NCBI RefSeq assembly: GCF_041260155.1
Contig: NC_091946.1
Coordinates: 21,051,353 to 21,115,352, forward strand
Direction of reading: 5' to 3'
Source of the DNA: Ptychodera flava
Lineage: Eukaryota > Hemichordata > Enteropneusta > Ptychoderidae
Length of the DNA stretch: 64,000 bases
Shown: piece by piece, positions 15,001-27,180 of the stretch
Numbering within the stretch: position 1 is the first letter of the stretch
Layout of the letters: each line of letters starts with the position of its first letter
Position numbers and translations under genes: made by a program
The notes under the pieces: generated by a model
The model's database searches: none
What the model saw: the letters and a program-made list of their open reading frames with translations, nothing else
Told to the model about the DNA's origin: nothing

Positions 15001-15070
15001 CAGTCCAACCATGGCACAGAATCTGAATAAACTCTATCGGAAGATGACCAAGAGTAACAAGAAGACATAA
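1..15070 (+). CDS. TMTC4: TMTC4 orthologue, 3' part (protein O-mannosyltransferase with TPR repeats)
   Basis: Multi-exon gene cut by the left edge. Coding exons with GT/AG borders and matching phases: 1(or 8)-89, 660-862, 1021-1198, 3572-3700, 4164-4243, 5022-5129, 8496-8637, then 10112-10226 or 10891-11005, 14077-14189, 14855-15070 (TAA). This gives about 457 codons of a protein that is about 740 residues in human. Visible landmarks: [10 protein letters not shown] and [13 protein letters not shown] before the DUF1736-type segment, the membrane segment with [13 protein letters not shown] and [11 protein letters not shown], then [19 protein letters not shown] leading into TPR repeats ([61 protein letters not shown]). 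The order and motifs match TMTC4 rather than TMTC1-3. Family knowledge: TMTC1-4 are ER membrane GT-C enzymes that O-mannosylate cadherin domains, with the TPRs in the lumen. The N-terminal catalytic half lies outside the window. Exon 8 exists in two alternative copies (see separate entries). Confidence 0.93.
2370..2440 (-). other. Decayed tRNA-like sequence
   Basis: On the minus strand, GCTCAAGTGGTGAAC resembles box A. A perfect five-base anticodon-type stem follows, GTAGA-(GTTACAT)-TCTAC, with T33 and anticodon TAC (Val). The T arm (AAAGTCGAATTGAAAC) does not pair and a T5 run follows. Probably a pseudo-tRNA or SINE remnant in a TMTC4 intron. Confidence 0.3.
6337..7882 (+). pseudogene. Crypton-type tyrosine recombinase gene (DUF3504 family), probably frameshifted near its N terminus
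   Basis: Intronless gene inside the TMTC4 intron 5130-8495, same strand. The main frame is open from 6509 to a TGA at 7880-7882. Numbered from a GTG at 6533, the 448-residue reading has the tyrosine recombinase set: Arg158 ([11 protein letters not shown]), H-x-x-R at 286-289 (NHSARK), His312 (LSGHKN) and Tyr321 (LNRYA). This arrangement is that of Crypton elements and the domesticated ZMYM2/QRICH1/KIAA1958 C-terminal domain. Upstream, a different frame (ATG at 6337) encodes an acidic, Ser/Thr-rich leader ending in KKPRFVN at about 6510, where the main frame has a TAA at 6506-6508. The natural leader therefore seems displaced by a small indel around 6510. Otherwise the first in-frame ATG is at 6611. 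The catalytic domain is intact and codon-like, so the copy is young or selected. A poly(A) signal AATAAA lies at 8007-8012. Confidence 0.8.
8251..8439. mobile_element. 189-bp near-perfect palindrome (fold-back MITE or Crypton-associated terminal structure)
   Basis: Two 89-bp arms (8251-8339 and 8351-8439) separated by an 11-nt loop. The ends read CAGAACCCC and GGGGTTCTG. Only a few mismatches are visible, around CTCATG versus CTCGTT and at CCCCG versus CATGGGG. It ends 56 bp before TMTC4 exon 7, in the region where a branch point is expected, and lies 370 bp after the recombinase stop. Whether it belongs to the Crypton or is an independent insertion cannot be told from one copy. Confidence 0.85.
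8820..9187. mobile_element. TTAA-flanked MITE, family A
   Basis: Bounded by TTAA at 8820-8823 and 9184-9187. The ends resemble inverted repeats: AAAGGGTCTGCAGCTGTA at the left and TTACAGCCACTGGTCGTTT at the right. The interior contains an imperfect palindrome around GAATTCTAGTCTGGACCAGAATTC. Related copies in this window are at 46506-46826 and 60446-60900, with an internal fragment at 32229-32350. TTAA target sites point to a piggyBac- or Kolobok-mobilised non-autonomous element (inference). Confidence 0.75.
10112..10226 (+). CDS. TMTC4: TMTC4 alternative exon 8a
   Basis: 115-nt exon with acceptor ending CCCTGTAG and donor GTGAGA. It enters at phase 0 and leaves after the first base of a Gly codon, which the exon at 14077 completes. 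It encodes 38 residues of a TPR segment, from [18 protein letters not shown] to [11 protein letters not shown]. The DLNR motif makes this the copy closer to the vertebrate sequence as I remember it. It contains an N-A-T sequon, which is also present in copy 8b and would face the ER lumen. Confidence 0.88.
10891..11005 (+). CDS. TMTC4: TMTC4 alternative exon 8b (tandem duplicate of 8a)
   Basis: 115-nt exon, 664 bp after 8a, with a strong pyrimidine-rich acceptor (TTTTCTCTCTCAG) and donor GTAAGA. Entry phase 0 and exit phase 1 are identical to 8a. The 38 encoded residues run from [20 protein letters not shown] to [11 protein letters not shown] and match 8a at 19 of 38 positions. TPR structural positions (A-L, W, NAT-LK, H, WSNII, LDN) are kept, while the first-helix surface has changed. 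No stop or broken splice site is seen. Using 8a and 8b together would add 230 nt and shift the frame, so at most one can be used per functional mRNA. Confidence 0.85.
12127..13602. repeat. 21-bp minisatellite (42-bp higher-order period) in a TMTC4 intron
   Basis: About 1.5 kb of tandem variants of GATAGACCAGTGATTAGCCAT, roughly 70 units by length. In the centre, alternate units differ (AGTGATTAGTGATGATAGAATGG against GAGTGATGAATAGCCACGATAAACC), giving a 42-bp dimer, with longer blocks repeated (12417-12540 against 12640-12760). The outer units are more diverged. Because 21 is divisible by three, long open frames appear on both strands. These are artefacts of the period, not genes. It sits in the intron between exon 8b and exon 9. 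Confidence 0.95.
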
Positions 15071-15266
15071 TATTGTGGTGAGCAATCTTTGTGGTTTCAT
15101 TCTTATTGCCTGATTGTCAATTCTGAGTGAAATGGGGTCAGGCACAGCCAGAAATATGTGAACTTCATTTATGTTCAACAGATGAAACCAGTGCAAAGCT
15201 TGCAGTCTTTCATATTGTGTCAATTAGTGTGCTTAGAAGAGGTCATGTGAGGGCAGTATGAATACT

Positions 15267-15461
15267 TTAAAGGTATACTGTCACCTGTTCCAATTTTGCC
15301 ACAGTTACCATGGAAAGAGAAAATCTAACCAATCACAGATTTTAAGCTGGTGGCCGCTTTTTTAAAAAACAGCGCCCTTACATGGGCAATTTGAATACCA
15401 AGGAATGCCCCTTTTACTGTATATGGGCATATTTAGATTACAGGTGACTGTATACCTTTAA
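15267..15461. mobile_element. TTAA-flanked MITE, family B (195 bp)
   Basis: Exact TTAA at both ends with near-perfect terminal inverted repeats: AAAGGTATACTGTCACCTGT and ACAGGTGACTGTATACCTTT. No coding capacity. It lies about 200 bp beyond the TMTC4 stop codon, so it is probably in the 3' UTR or just past it. Confidence 0.85.
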
Positions 15462-18400
15462 ACCACATAGCAGGCAGTGGTAGTACTTTCAGAAGTTTAC
15501 AGCACTACCAAAAATGACTCAGCGTAAATTTAATACTTCAATTTCACATGATTTTGAAATTCTTTCCATGATAGGAAATATAGCTCCAAGCTTAAACATA
15601 GCCTGTTGCGTTGTGGATTATTCTTTTGATTCTGAGTGTGAGCAAAGTTGTCTCATGAGGTATTTTCATCGTACAGCCACAGTCTTTGTTTCAGATTGAG
15701 TCAGGATTCAAAATGTTGATCACATCAGGTTGTGTCAATGTACTCGCGCTATCTCACTTTTCTCTGATATATGTTTGAAATACTAAGTCTGTGTTTGTTG
15801 TTACGTCTGTCATAGGCACAATAATTCTTCACTGAAGTTGCAGCTGAGATCCAAACCAAGACTCTGAAGACAGAAGAAAGAGATGCGAGGCGAAAAATCT
15901 TGAGATCGAGAAAGAGGCCAAAGGTTATTTTCGACTGTGACAATCAATGAATGGTTTTTTGTACAAATGACAATTTGAAAAAGATTGTAAAAAAAACAAA
16001 CAGTAGCTAGTATATTGATATTTCTAAGTTGTTTCAAGAGCACATTTAATTGCAATGAGGTTAAGTTCCTATGGGCCTTGAATATTAGACGATTTCCTGA
16101 GTTACAAAGCAAGTGCCTCTCCACATTTGCAATGATTAGGTGGGTTTTTTAATTCACGTCTTCATGACCAAGTATATTTTTATACTTCGTATGCTCTTTG
16201 CACGGCTGTGCATGTCCCATGAGAGGACCTTTATTCCAGGGAAGTCAACTTAATGTGACAAATTATACATGACATATCAAAAGTCACAGACCCGTTTGGC
16301 AAAGTCTTGTTTCCAACAGTGTGGTTGAGTCCATAGTCTGGGAGAGAGGGGTGGCAGGATACCCCCTGCCACATTGTGAGCATGTACAAACCTCTGCATC
16401 CCTGGACTCTTTGTCAGATCTCCATAATGCGGTCCAACAGTCATACTAGTAAAACTTTCAATGTACAGGGGCCAAAGGGTATTGCAATAAATTCATCTTG
16501 TCTAATAAAATAGCACTGATGACAATAAACTGTGTGGTAGTAAAAAGCAATTTTCATTAACATTTGATCAGGAAACTGAATATTTTCATGTGTTATTGTA
16601 AATTGTTGTATATGACAGTCATTAATTATCAAAATCCAGTCAATGCTATTTCTAAGGAACCGAGGTGGCCATGTAGGAATATTTTTATGTTTATCCCTCT
16701 CAACTTTTTGCCAGAATATCATTTGACCAGAAAAGCTTGTGAGGATATTTCCATATGCACTAGAAAGGTTCTATGTTCCACGACAAAAACAAAGATGTAT
16801 ATCTATGATGCTCCACTCAGATAAACAGTGACTTCCTGGTATGTCTTTCAAAGATATGTAAAATTCAGATGAAGTGCTCAGCTCATGATAGGAATAGTAT
16901 AAATTTGTTCACAAATTTTCTTTTTGAGGCAGGCAAAAGCTGGTCTCTGTTGAATGTATATTTGAAAAAAATGATTTCAAGTCATCCGAAATAACAGTTC
17001 AGAATCTGTAAATATTTGCAAGAATATAGAAGTGCTGTGACACATGATTATTGTGTCGGATAAACGATTGATAATTAGAATTAGAATTCAGTAAAGGCCT
17101 GACCTGTTCACTTTTATATCTTCATATGAGATAATGATATGTAAGATGATGCCTGATTGGTCGAATTCAAGAGTGCCAGCAGATTGTAAATATTTCCAGC
17201 CAATCATCAATGCTCATATGCATTAGTAATCATGTAAAGAATAAATTTTGAAGCAGAGGAGATGGACAAATCCTTATCAAAGAATTGGAATATTTGTGCC
17301 TTCTTCCAATATCACTGATGCAGACTACCATTTGTAAAACATTAAACATATATTTTATGGTGAATGTTGGAATATTATATTGATCTAAAACATTGAAAAT
17401 ATATTTTACTGTATTCTATCATTAACTAAGAATTCTCTTCTAGAAAATAGCAGACCACTTCTTGAATTTCAAAAAAGAGTAAAAAATATGTAATATTTTC
17501 CATGAAGAAAGTTTTTATAGCAAGATCATAATGATTCCATATCTCAGAATATCTAGCTTGAAAAACTTCCAAGTTTCTAGAAGAAAGGGCACATTTTATA
17601 ATCAGTTTAATAAGATGGGAAGTAAATTCAAAATATTCATACATTTGTAGTGTGGACAAAGTTGTTCTGAAGTAGATAGATTTACAAAGAATGAAATCAG
17701 TTTGTCTCACGCAGCTATAAGTGGATGAAAGCTTTGCCCTTGTGTGATTGCAAGCATCGAATTTCATTCATTGTGTATGTGCATGGTGTATAAAAGCTTC
17801 AAACAATTCTTTAGGTTTTGCCAACTGTGGGGGAAATGGTGTTCCTTTTCAGTGCGTTTGCAGCGAACCCAAGGACTGTCTGGATGGACGAAAGAATGAC
17901 TTGCCAACATGTTCTATGGGTTTTTTGACACCAGAATACAGTCACTACTGTAGGAGGGTGGTCCACACCAGTCTTGCAACGCTTTTCAGATATTTTGGGG
18001 TGTTTCTGCTGTAGGCAAATCGATAAATTTGCACAACAGGTGTGCTGATGTCGTAAAATTTTCCAACTATTGCAGACAGCCCACTCTAATGAACTGAAAT
18101 ACTCCACATAATTGCCTATGTAAAACAGTGGGCCAGCTTCAGCTCATTAATTGTAGTGGATTATCAAGAGCTCTGATACGTACCGGTATAATGTCTTGAA
18201 TATATGGAGGACCATTGTTACGTTGACATAATTTATGTCTACTTTCAGGGGTGATACCATGTCAGACATAATAAACTCTATTTTTCCAGACTGTTGAAGT
18301 AGCTCACAGATGTTGTGTGGGTATCAGAAAAAAGTAGGGCATAAAAGCTAGGGCATTTCTGTTCTGTTTATGAGGGTTTTTAGTACCCAAGCACAGCAAT

Positions 18401-20336
18401 AAGCGTATTTAAAAATTAAAGCAAATACCCTTAACCTTATACTGCAATGGGATATTCATAACAAGTTCAAAATATACATGATGTTCTAGAACTATATTTC
18501 CTGTTCTTGTACATGTATATTTTCAAATGAAGGTTAATTTTTTATCGGAAAGTATGAAATGAAAGTGCCTTCTCTTTGTTAAGAAATTTTCATAACGAAA
18601 AATTAAAAATAAATTTAGGGCAATGTGGGGTATATGTAAGTTGTTGACTGAACCGACTCACTGCCAGTCGCAAGCCATGCATGGCAGGCAACACATGTAC
18701 TGCTAAAATTTATTCATGTGTTTTCATTTTGAATTAACACTATATTAAGATCGATTACAAATTCATCAATTTTGTCCAGACTGACTGACAAATCCATCTT
18801 AAATGTATATTCAGAATCTATGGTTAACAAATTTGATATCAGTGAAATTGCGTTCATATTTATATCTGTTGTAAGAAAACCGTGGTTTTAAATTTAGTTC
18901 ACAGGGATGTGTGTTTTTGTAAATAACAGTCAATGTCAAATCTCAAAGAGAGATGGTTACTTTTTGAAAGGGGATGATGACATTGGAGGGTACTAATGCA
19001 ATCACAAGTTCATGTTTGTTTGCAAAAGTTCTGTGTAATCATGGATTTTAGATTGAATAGGTATGTTACTCTCTGAATCCTAAGAATTTCCATTTCTTGT
19101 ATGTTAGTTTGATTGATTCTTGCCAAAATTCTTGTTTTCCATTTATATGGCAACACGAAAAAACTGAAGTCTTTTAGAATAACAAGTTTCAGAATGGTTT
19201 CTTCATCATTGAGTATATTTTCCATCCTCCGGAATTTAGTGATGTCATCATCTCTTCCACATCATTAGATTAGTTTGATGCAAATGCAGGCTTGGCAGTG
19301 AAAACCAGATTTTTTTCTTCCAGTCCTTAACCTTCAGCTAAGAATAATGCCGCTATGTAGTCAATTGGAGTATTGTTGCATGGCTTTTGACAAGCCTTCA
19401 TCAAAGATTTTGAACTGTATATAATTTCTTTATGTACAAGTAGTTCTGTTTTCATGTCCTCTTTATATTGTCATTTCTGATATATTTTGCAATCATATGA
19501 AAGGTTTGTTGTTTTGCAAGTTTTCAACCGTCTTTCTCAAATTTTTTGTACTTTTGCTACCAGCCATGGCTGACGTGACCTTAGCTCAGAGAAGTACCAT
19601 ACATACAATACAAATGATGTGCAGGGATGCAATAAAGGATGTATTGATAAATAGATCACACAGGGAGTAGGTATAGAATTACACTTGCATGTGGGTGTAT
19701 TTAATCCCAGCTGATTTGCGCAAGGGTATTGAAAATTAACTGATAAAATTGAGGTATTATATGTTTCTGTAATTAGTTGGTTTGAAAAGCTTTACAGTGG
19801 TTGGTTTTCTTTGCAGCTGGTGTCTGGGAAAACAGCTATTTAAAATTTGTGTAAATATGTCAAATGGTGTAATTTATTGTAATTTGTGTAATTTATCAAT
19901 TGTCTCTTTTTTGTGGTCTTTATGTTTGCTGAAATAATTGAACTGTATGGTGCACTTTTTTTCACTGTAATAGAGACACTCTCAGACTAAATTTTGAAGT
20001 TTTTGCTAAATTGTGCAGGTCAAAGAAGAAGCAGGTTTTCGATGAAGCAAAGGCAAAGCTTTTGTATGTTAGGGTCATACATTTATGAAAGTGTGAAAGG
20101 ATTATTGTCTTAGGAAACTACAGTGAATTTTCTTCTTTGTGAAATTTGTATAAATGCAAAGAATTAAACTCTCATACAATGCTATGTGTTAACTGTGCAA
20201 TTTTGTTGTTCACAAATTAATTCTAGTGTTAGTTGCTGACTATTCACTTGTTGGTAGTAACATTGACCATTGCACACATTCAGATAATGTGAAAGAGACA
20301 ATAGCTGTAACTTAAGAAGATGTATCATATTTGTCT

Positions 20337-20700
20337 CAAGGTAGAACGTGCCTCGGGGACAGCTATTCAGACTCTCTCACTTTTACAGTTTTTTTTGTCC
20401 ACACTTATAGGGGCTCGTTTTGAAGCTCATGGAGTGAATAAATTTTTTCACCAGTTTATTTTTCATGAAAATTTAAAATTTATTTTTTCCCACAGAGTTA
20501 CATGTAACACAGGGATGGCGGCCATTTTGAATATCAAGTGTTTGGAAATATTGGGTAATTTGTTTCTCTAGTATCAAATTTTGCACAGTAACCCCTGATT
20601 TTTATTCTTGATTTCGAAAGGGAATGGTTCAACATTTCTTTACAGAAAATTTGAGCAAAAGTTGTAAGACATTCACTTTTGAGGTGCCCGCTACTTAATG
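20337..20700 (+). repeat. Dispersed repeat, family C (copy 1)
   Basis: About 360 bp shared in the same orientation with 45333-45690, with landmarks GCCTCGGGGACAG, ACAGGGATGGCGGCCATTTTG, TTTGTTTCTCTAGTA, TTTTTATTCTT and AATTTGAGCAAAAG. Shorter inverted copies are in CDC16 introns at about 33740-33930 and 35960-36150. No inverted terminal repeats, poly(A) tail or coding capacity were seen, so the class is unknown. Confidence 0.7.
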
Positions 20701-23594
20701 CAAACAGTTCATTACATCACCAGGACTGAGTTAGAAGTATAGTGAAGACAATACAAGACGCCACTGGACAGACACTTAGACCCAATAAAGAAAGTCTTGG
20801 ACGTGTTGACTCTGAAAACATTACTGTTATTTGTTATTTTGAACGACAAAGCAAAAGCCTGTAAACACAGTCTACAGGATAGTAGTAAGTTCACATGGCC
20901 TGGTTAGTGTTCGGTTGTTTTACAAACCAGAGCATTAGCATCAGCAAGATGCAAATATCTCATTACATTTTCATATTTCTGAATTTTTTGTGGAACCCAG
21001 TTCAAGATAGTTATTGGATCTTGTAAGTTGTAATATGGATTTTTTTCTGATAAATAACTGTGTTGTAGTGGGATGAATAGCTTGTGTTTGTATGGAAAAA
21101 TCAAAAATTAACATACTGGTTGTATTTTAATAACAGAGTTGTGCATATTTTCCACAGAATATTGACACATCATAGAAATGTGACATGTCAGGTTTGATAA
21201 AAATGGGATCTAAATATGTGTTTTTTAGCTTTGCTAATACCAAAATATGTGGAATTTGAATTGTTTAGGGCATTCTACCCTGTTGCTAGCTTCTTTTAGC
21301 CACTTTGAAAACAATTTCTGTAATGACTACAGTTATTTTCGATGGAGAGGAGAACGGTGTTTAAATTGTGCAATTTGAGGTCAAAATTTTAGATTGAGCA
21401 GAAGGGACTAATATATGGCTTTTGTTGTACAATCGTAGTGCCAACGATTGTAGTTATATTTTGGCACATAAATGTTCAGTGCTTAGAAAAAAACTGCACA
21501 AAATCTGATAATACAGCCTTATTGGAATTCCAAGCCTATCTTGGCACGCCATGTTGCCAACAAGAAAATTCAGTTTGTAGCTTTCATTCTCCCTAACAAT
21601 GTTGGCATCTGAAACGTGTGTGGCCGTAGTTTCACATCGCCAATTTCAACAAGCAAAATGAAAGATTGAAGGGATATCATATTTTTGTCGTTTAGCATTT
21701 TGGAAAAATGAAGCTTGCTACTTTCTGAACAAGAATGGTGGCAAGTCTGTCATATATGATGGTGAGCAACATCATAAACCAATAAAATTACGTTTATTTA
21801 TAGTGAAGATCGAATGACACAGCAAGAATGGTTCTAGTGCTCAATAAAACTGTATTTATAATTTATGACATGTATATATATATTCTCTGTTGAACATTCC
21901 CATATCCTACAAAACCTTGTGATGAATGCATTCAAAATATTGTTTCATTACAGTCCTATGTAGATCTTGTGCTTTTGCAAACTTATTTTGACATCATATG
22001 TTCATTAATCAGAAAACAACAAGTGCTTTTTGGTGTAATATTTTCTGTTTTATTGCAATAAAGAAGACGAGCAATAAATGAGTTTGTGGAAATTATTTAC
22101 AGTGACTATCTTACATATGTACAAGGAACCAAAGAAGTTAATTCTATGCAAATTCCAAGGTCTTTGTATTGGGTTAACCTTGTCCCTAGCAACTGTTGGT
22201 ATAACCCCATTGTTTGCATGGACAAGCTGGACTTCTGTATCGTGAAAACAGGGATGAAAGCTGTAACAAGTTCTGCTCCACTGTGCCGGATACACAGAGT
22301 TGTTTCTTTTATGGGACAAAGCTATCATGTTTGAGACTTGTTTGTTCTTTTTTGACATGGAAAGGAATTTGTTTTATTCTGATGGCAGAAATACGCGGAG
22401 TCAGTGGCTGACCTAGCTCTTTTTAAACCATGCATTGAAGACAAATTATAAACTCCTTTGAAATTCATAGTCGGTGATGTGTTACAGCTATTTGCAGGGA
22501 TAAATTGGGCCACTGACTACTAGACACCAAAGAAGAGATATTTCAGAAATCAGAATACAGTTTCTCGTGACACAATCACCAAAACCATATCCATACATGA
22601 CAACTTTGTCTCTGTGTGGTACGCCTTTTCAGTTTTAAATTTGGGTCCAGCAGGTTTTCTTTTCACTTTTTTATGGGCCACAGCAAAAACTGAACATCAA
22701 GACCTCTTAAGATCTAGATTTTTGTTTAGCAATGAAAACCTGAAGTAAAACTCTATTTCGAGCATGAAAAGATGATATACAAATCCAACTTGATGCAGTG
22801 GATTAATATGAATAGAATATTTCAGTCTGCAGTTTTCAACATCTATGCATTTAGCATAATTAGGAAATCATCAAAATGGATAAAATTGCATTTTATAGAG
22901 CTACTCTCAAGTGCAAGTTCAGATAGTACTACATTCAGTCAAGTTAATCCACATAGTAGATATACACAGGTATATTTACAAAAAACTGACAATAACTCAT
23001 GGGAATGATACAATATGTAGACAAGTCCATGGGTTAGTTGTGCAAATATTAATTTGTTTCACTTGTATAAAAAAATGTTAACTTACACAATGTGTGGGAA
23101 TAATTCCCAGCAATGTCTTCCACACACCAGAAGATGCTTTTGGTTCAAGAATACAGCTTCTATAAGCAGACAGTTTGCTTTACAGTCTCTGATTTGTTTC
23201 ATTTTTCCTGAGAAAGAGTTCCGCCAACAAATTTTTCTCTTTCAATTTGTGTGTCTATTCATTCTCAACCCATCATGCGATACCTTTTACACATAGTTAT
23301 AAACACATAGGCTTGTATTACACTTGTTGTCAATGGTGCATTTTCCAAACAACATATTGTAGAAAAAGTATAACAGTTTATTTCTATTGCCTTGGTTAAA
23401 AAAAAACCCTTTGCCGCTCAAACTGCTGGTATTGTACCAGGGAAACTGACAATAAGCCTTGCTATGGTTGTTGGAAAGGACCCAACTCTCAATGTACACA
23501 CAAATGTTATACCAAACATCCAAACACCTTCTGGCAGTGTGTGAAGTGTAAATAGCCCGGTGGAAAAAAAAGTTGGCATGCTTCCCTGTGTGGT

Positions 23595-26422
23595 TCAAAA
23601 TTGGACACCTTCCACCATGATGAGTTTGCTTTCTATGATGTCTTTCAGCCATGACTCCCGAAACCTTGACATTCCCGGTTTGTGGACAAGTCTGTTAGCT
23701 TCAAAGACATAGTAAACTTCAACCGGAAAATGCTGTCGTGAGAGAAAGAAACACGAAAAGAAAAGAAAAAGACATTGAGACCTTTTTTCCTACACAAAAG
23801 CCTTGGTTCTGTTTCACAAAGAATGCACTCGGATACTTTGCAAAGCTACAGGTGTAGGTATGGCATACTACGGGAACAATGCACTGTGTTGGGCCATTCA
23901 GAAATGAAAGCGATCGCCACAAGTGAGCGTTCCATTTCAAAACACTGAAAGTGAAAAAAAAAAGGTCCTTGTATCTGAAAGGGACATAATGAATTTACAA
24001 ATGGTGTTGTCATCATGGAAGCCATTGGTAGCTAGGGACTACCTTAAAAAACATAATTTGGTCTGTTAGGAGACAACTTGTTCTTTGGCGAGGAAGAGTG
24101 GAGTGCTCCAGAAAAGGACTCTGATCAAATTTTTTCACATCATGCATGAACGAGTATGTACAGTCTTGTCATGTTCATTAGGAATGAAAAATGAATAATT
24201 TAACAGTTGCTTGAAGGACTTCACATCGGACGTATTTTTCGACAAACATTTGCCGAGTTCTAAAATGCTTCAAAAGCCAGGTGTTAAGGCCTTGATAATA
24301 AATGTAAATAGAAAACCAATATTGGTTTCCTTGGAGATGACCCCCTAGTCTGTTTAATATTACCTGATCAATTCTAAAATGTATTTCATTCACTGAAATT
24401 AATTTCCTAGTGAGGAAAAAAAAATGCTTTTTATTTTGTTAGCTGTTTCTGTCCACCAAGTTTTCTATTTCTTTTGGTTTATTGTTGTAAATGAAACAAC
24501 TCGAATTGCTTAATCAACTCACCCCTGGTTTAATTTTGGAGACCTCAACAGTGAAATAGACACAGGCAGTGGCTCTAGGAATGGGTTTCCTGCGTGTCGG
24601 AATGCTCCACCGAACCTGGTAACGATAAAATTTGCTGTACTCGTCTTCCTCCTCCCGCAGGAAATCTATGCAATAGAGCCAAGCACCGATATATTCCCAT
24701 GTCGTCTGCCAAGGAAAGAATGACAACTTAAGAATTCAGGAAAACAAAAATGAGGTCATGGTGTATGCTTGCAATTTACTTTGAAGTAATCTGTATGGTT
24801 CTCAGTTATCGATTGGTGAAGCTATTAGTACATATTTACTTTATGACAAACAAATGTTGTCATGGTGACAATAACTGACAATAAAACAGCATGCTTTTAA
24901 ATATTTTATTCTGTCGGTTCTAAATATATTAGATGCTGTCATTGGGTGGGAATTACTATAATTAAAAATCTTTATTCTTCGGTCATTGAAACAGATCAAA
25001 CAATGATCATGAAGATCTCATTCAAATTTTCTGCCTGAGTGGGGGTATGAAAAAGGTCACCTTCCAACACATGTATTGATTGGTGCAAAGTGATTGGCAA
25101 GAAAAAAGTCATTGATTTTTATCGCTTTTCAACAATGCCTCCTGTTGACACGACCTTTGACCCCGAAAATTCAGAAATTTTTTGGAACCTGGCCAATGAA
25201 CGGGGCAGATTAATCTTGAGCAGGTAGCGTTGTATTTGACCGGCAGTAGGGTCTAGACGAGGTGTTTATACAATGCATCACAAAACAATGGCGGCCAGGG
25301 ACAGGACAAGGCAAGACAAATCAGCACACAAGTGAGATAATGAATTTAATGTAATTGTTTGAACACTCCATAGCAATAGGTGGACACACACAAAAAAAAG
25401 CTGTGACAGAAGACTACAAGCAGGGTAGATCAACAGTGGATTTGTTATTTGTTTATCTCTGTGTAAGGTTGCTACAAACACCAGTTACTGTTATTAGCCG
25501 ATGAATTAAATGTGTGCTTTGGAGTGAAATGCAGTTTCAATTCTGATCTAGATTTACATACACTGGTGAAGCGGTTTAAAAATGAGAGAGCATAAAAATG
25601 ACTTTTTAAAGAAAATAGGTGCAGTGTTTCTCATAAAATATTCATTGATAGCACTTGACATTTACTGAGCATAGTTGATACAACTAGTGTTTTCAGTTTA
25701 GGAGTATTCCAAAGATCGCTGTCCATTAAGATATTGGAGAGATAAGATTATTAATTCTCTTTACACATCGCACTCCAAGGATCACTGTCCATAAAAATAA
25801 AAAGATAGATAGTACAAGATCTTTCAATTTCTGTCATTTTTCTATTTCTCCCTCTTTCTCGCAGTTGCTGGTTGTTTCCAACCATTTGGTAACTTACAAA
25901 ACTGTCTGGTGAAATTGAAAGAACGACACCAGCTCAATTTGGTAAGTTATCAAATAGCAAGATGCAACAATATCCCGTTGTTTAAAAAAAAAGCATGGAT
26001 GTAAGGAATATGGTTGGAAGTCTTACAAAAAACAGACAAGTGATGCAAGAGGTGACAAATTTCTGAAGTTATACACATATACATGGGTGAACTCAACCGT
26101 AACATTGTCAAGAATTCAGACAGGCAATGCAACCCGCAAGCATACCACTCCATGTTCTGTGATTATTCACCTTGATAAATTCTTCGATTTTTGCGATCCC
26201 CTTTTCCGACGTGAATTCATCGCATCGCATCCATTTGATGTTCTTGATGTCATAGTCTGGCCATTCCGAGTACAGTAGGTTATCGTAGTCTTTGATGGTG
26301 GTCGATTCTGGCCGGCTGCCCGCCTGTTGAAGGCCCATCTCCGTGATAAGTCTCCTCCTAGCATTGCTTATAACCCTGTCGACCAGGACATGGGCTTGCT
26401 GTTCTAGATCCGGATCACCCAT
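23595..26422 (-). CDS. AKAP14: AKAP14 orthologue (A-kinase anchoring protein 14, AKAP28)
   Basis: Three coding exons on the minus strand: 26422-26171 (ATG), 24705-24523 and 23732-23595 (TGA), all joined at phase 0 with GT/AG borders, giving 190 codons against 197 in human. Residues about 8-22 (QQAHVLVDRVISNARRRL) form the amphipathic helix expected to bind PKA RII subunits. The family core follows: IKNIKWMRCDEFTSEKGIAKI, then WEYIGAWLYCIDFL, YRYQVRWSIPTRR and VYFTVEVSKIKPG. The last exon has the conserved tail YYVFEANRLVHKPGMSRFRE and ends soon after WLKDIIES, shorter than the human C terminus. Family knowledge: AKAP14 tethers PKA in ciliary axonemes. The ATG is 13 nt into an exon whose acceptor is CTTTTCTTTTAG, so an upstream non-coding exon is required; 27034-~27180 is a candidate. 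The gene is head to head with CDC16. Confidence 0.9.
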
Positions 26423-27033
26423 CCTTGCCTTGGCTCTAAAAGAAAAGTATAATGGTTCTCATGATTAGAAACAAACCAATATGTGATTTTTCTCAGCAAT
26501 ACTATCGATCACAGGTTGCAAACATTTCGAACGCGTATTCATAAAATTTAGTCACCTGTCGCAAATATTTTAACCAAATTCAAATGCAGAAGAGCATCCT
26601 GTACGGGGCTTCATATCGCTGGAGACATTCTGAAATGTTTACGAGTGGTCGCCGGTCTGACAACATCTGTACAAAATGCCGGCTTTTGCGTAGTCACGCA
26701 AGGTTCAGACATCGCTACCATGGTGCCCTTACGTCTGTCAAATGAAACGATCAATCGCCTATAGGTACAGCCGGTGAGATAATAGAAAACAGGTAGGTGC
26801 ACGCACGGTTGCTTAGTACATCCATAACATTAACACCAAACAAAAGGCTACCTTGCATACAGTTGCTAGCGACGTCGAGATCTCAGTGCGCAATGAACAA
26901 GCAGAATCGACACGTAGATGGATGAATTTGCAGTTTTCTTAGAACTCGATGAGCAAAAATTCATTATTGAATATCTTAAATGCTAGTTCTCAATATAATA
27001 GCGAGTGAGTATTTGACATGACGTGACTCTTAC

Positions 27034-27180
27034 CGGGATTTCTGTTAAAACTGCCCTGGAAACAACGAAACCTTGTGTGACGTTGACGAATACGGAAGTG
27101 GAAACCTCCTGCTCTGTTTTCAGTTGTTGCCGTTGACAACTGACTGTGTGTGTGTTCGGATTTTCTACACTCCAAACATG
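27034..27180 (-). other. AKAP14: Probable 5' UTR exon of AKAP14
   Basis: A strong minus-strand donor (CCCG/GTAAGAG) ends at 27034 and pairs logically with the acceptor before the AKAP14 coding start. The upstream limit (transcription start) is a guess from base composition. The exon includes GTTGCC-GTT-GACAAC at 27126-27140, which resembles an RFX X-box, as would suit a ciliary gene. Confidence 0.45.

Larger units (their letters stand above)
15071..23594. other. Intergenic stretch between convergent TMTC4 and AKAP14
   Basis: AT-rich, no frame above background and no recognisable domain. It should contain both 3' UTRs. The only structures I can support are the 195-bp MITE at 15267-15461 and one copy of a dispersed repeat at 20337-20700. 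A spliced UTR exon near 15815 is conceivable (acceptor-like GTCATAG) but unproven. Confidence 0.6.
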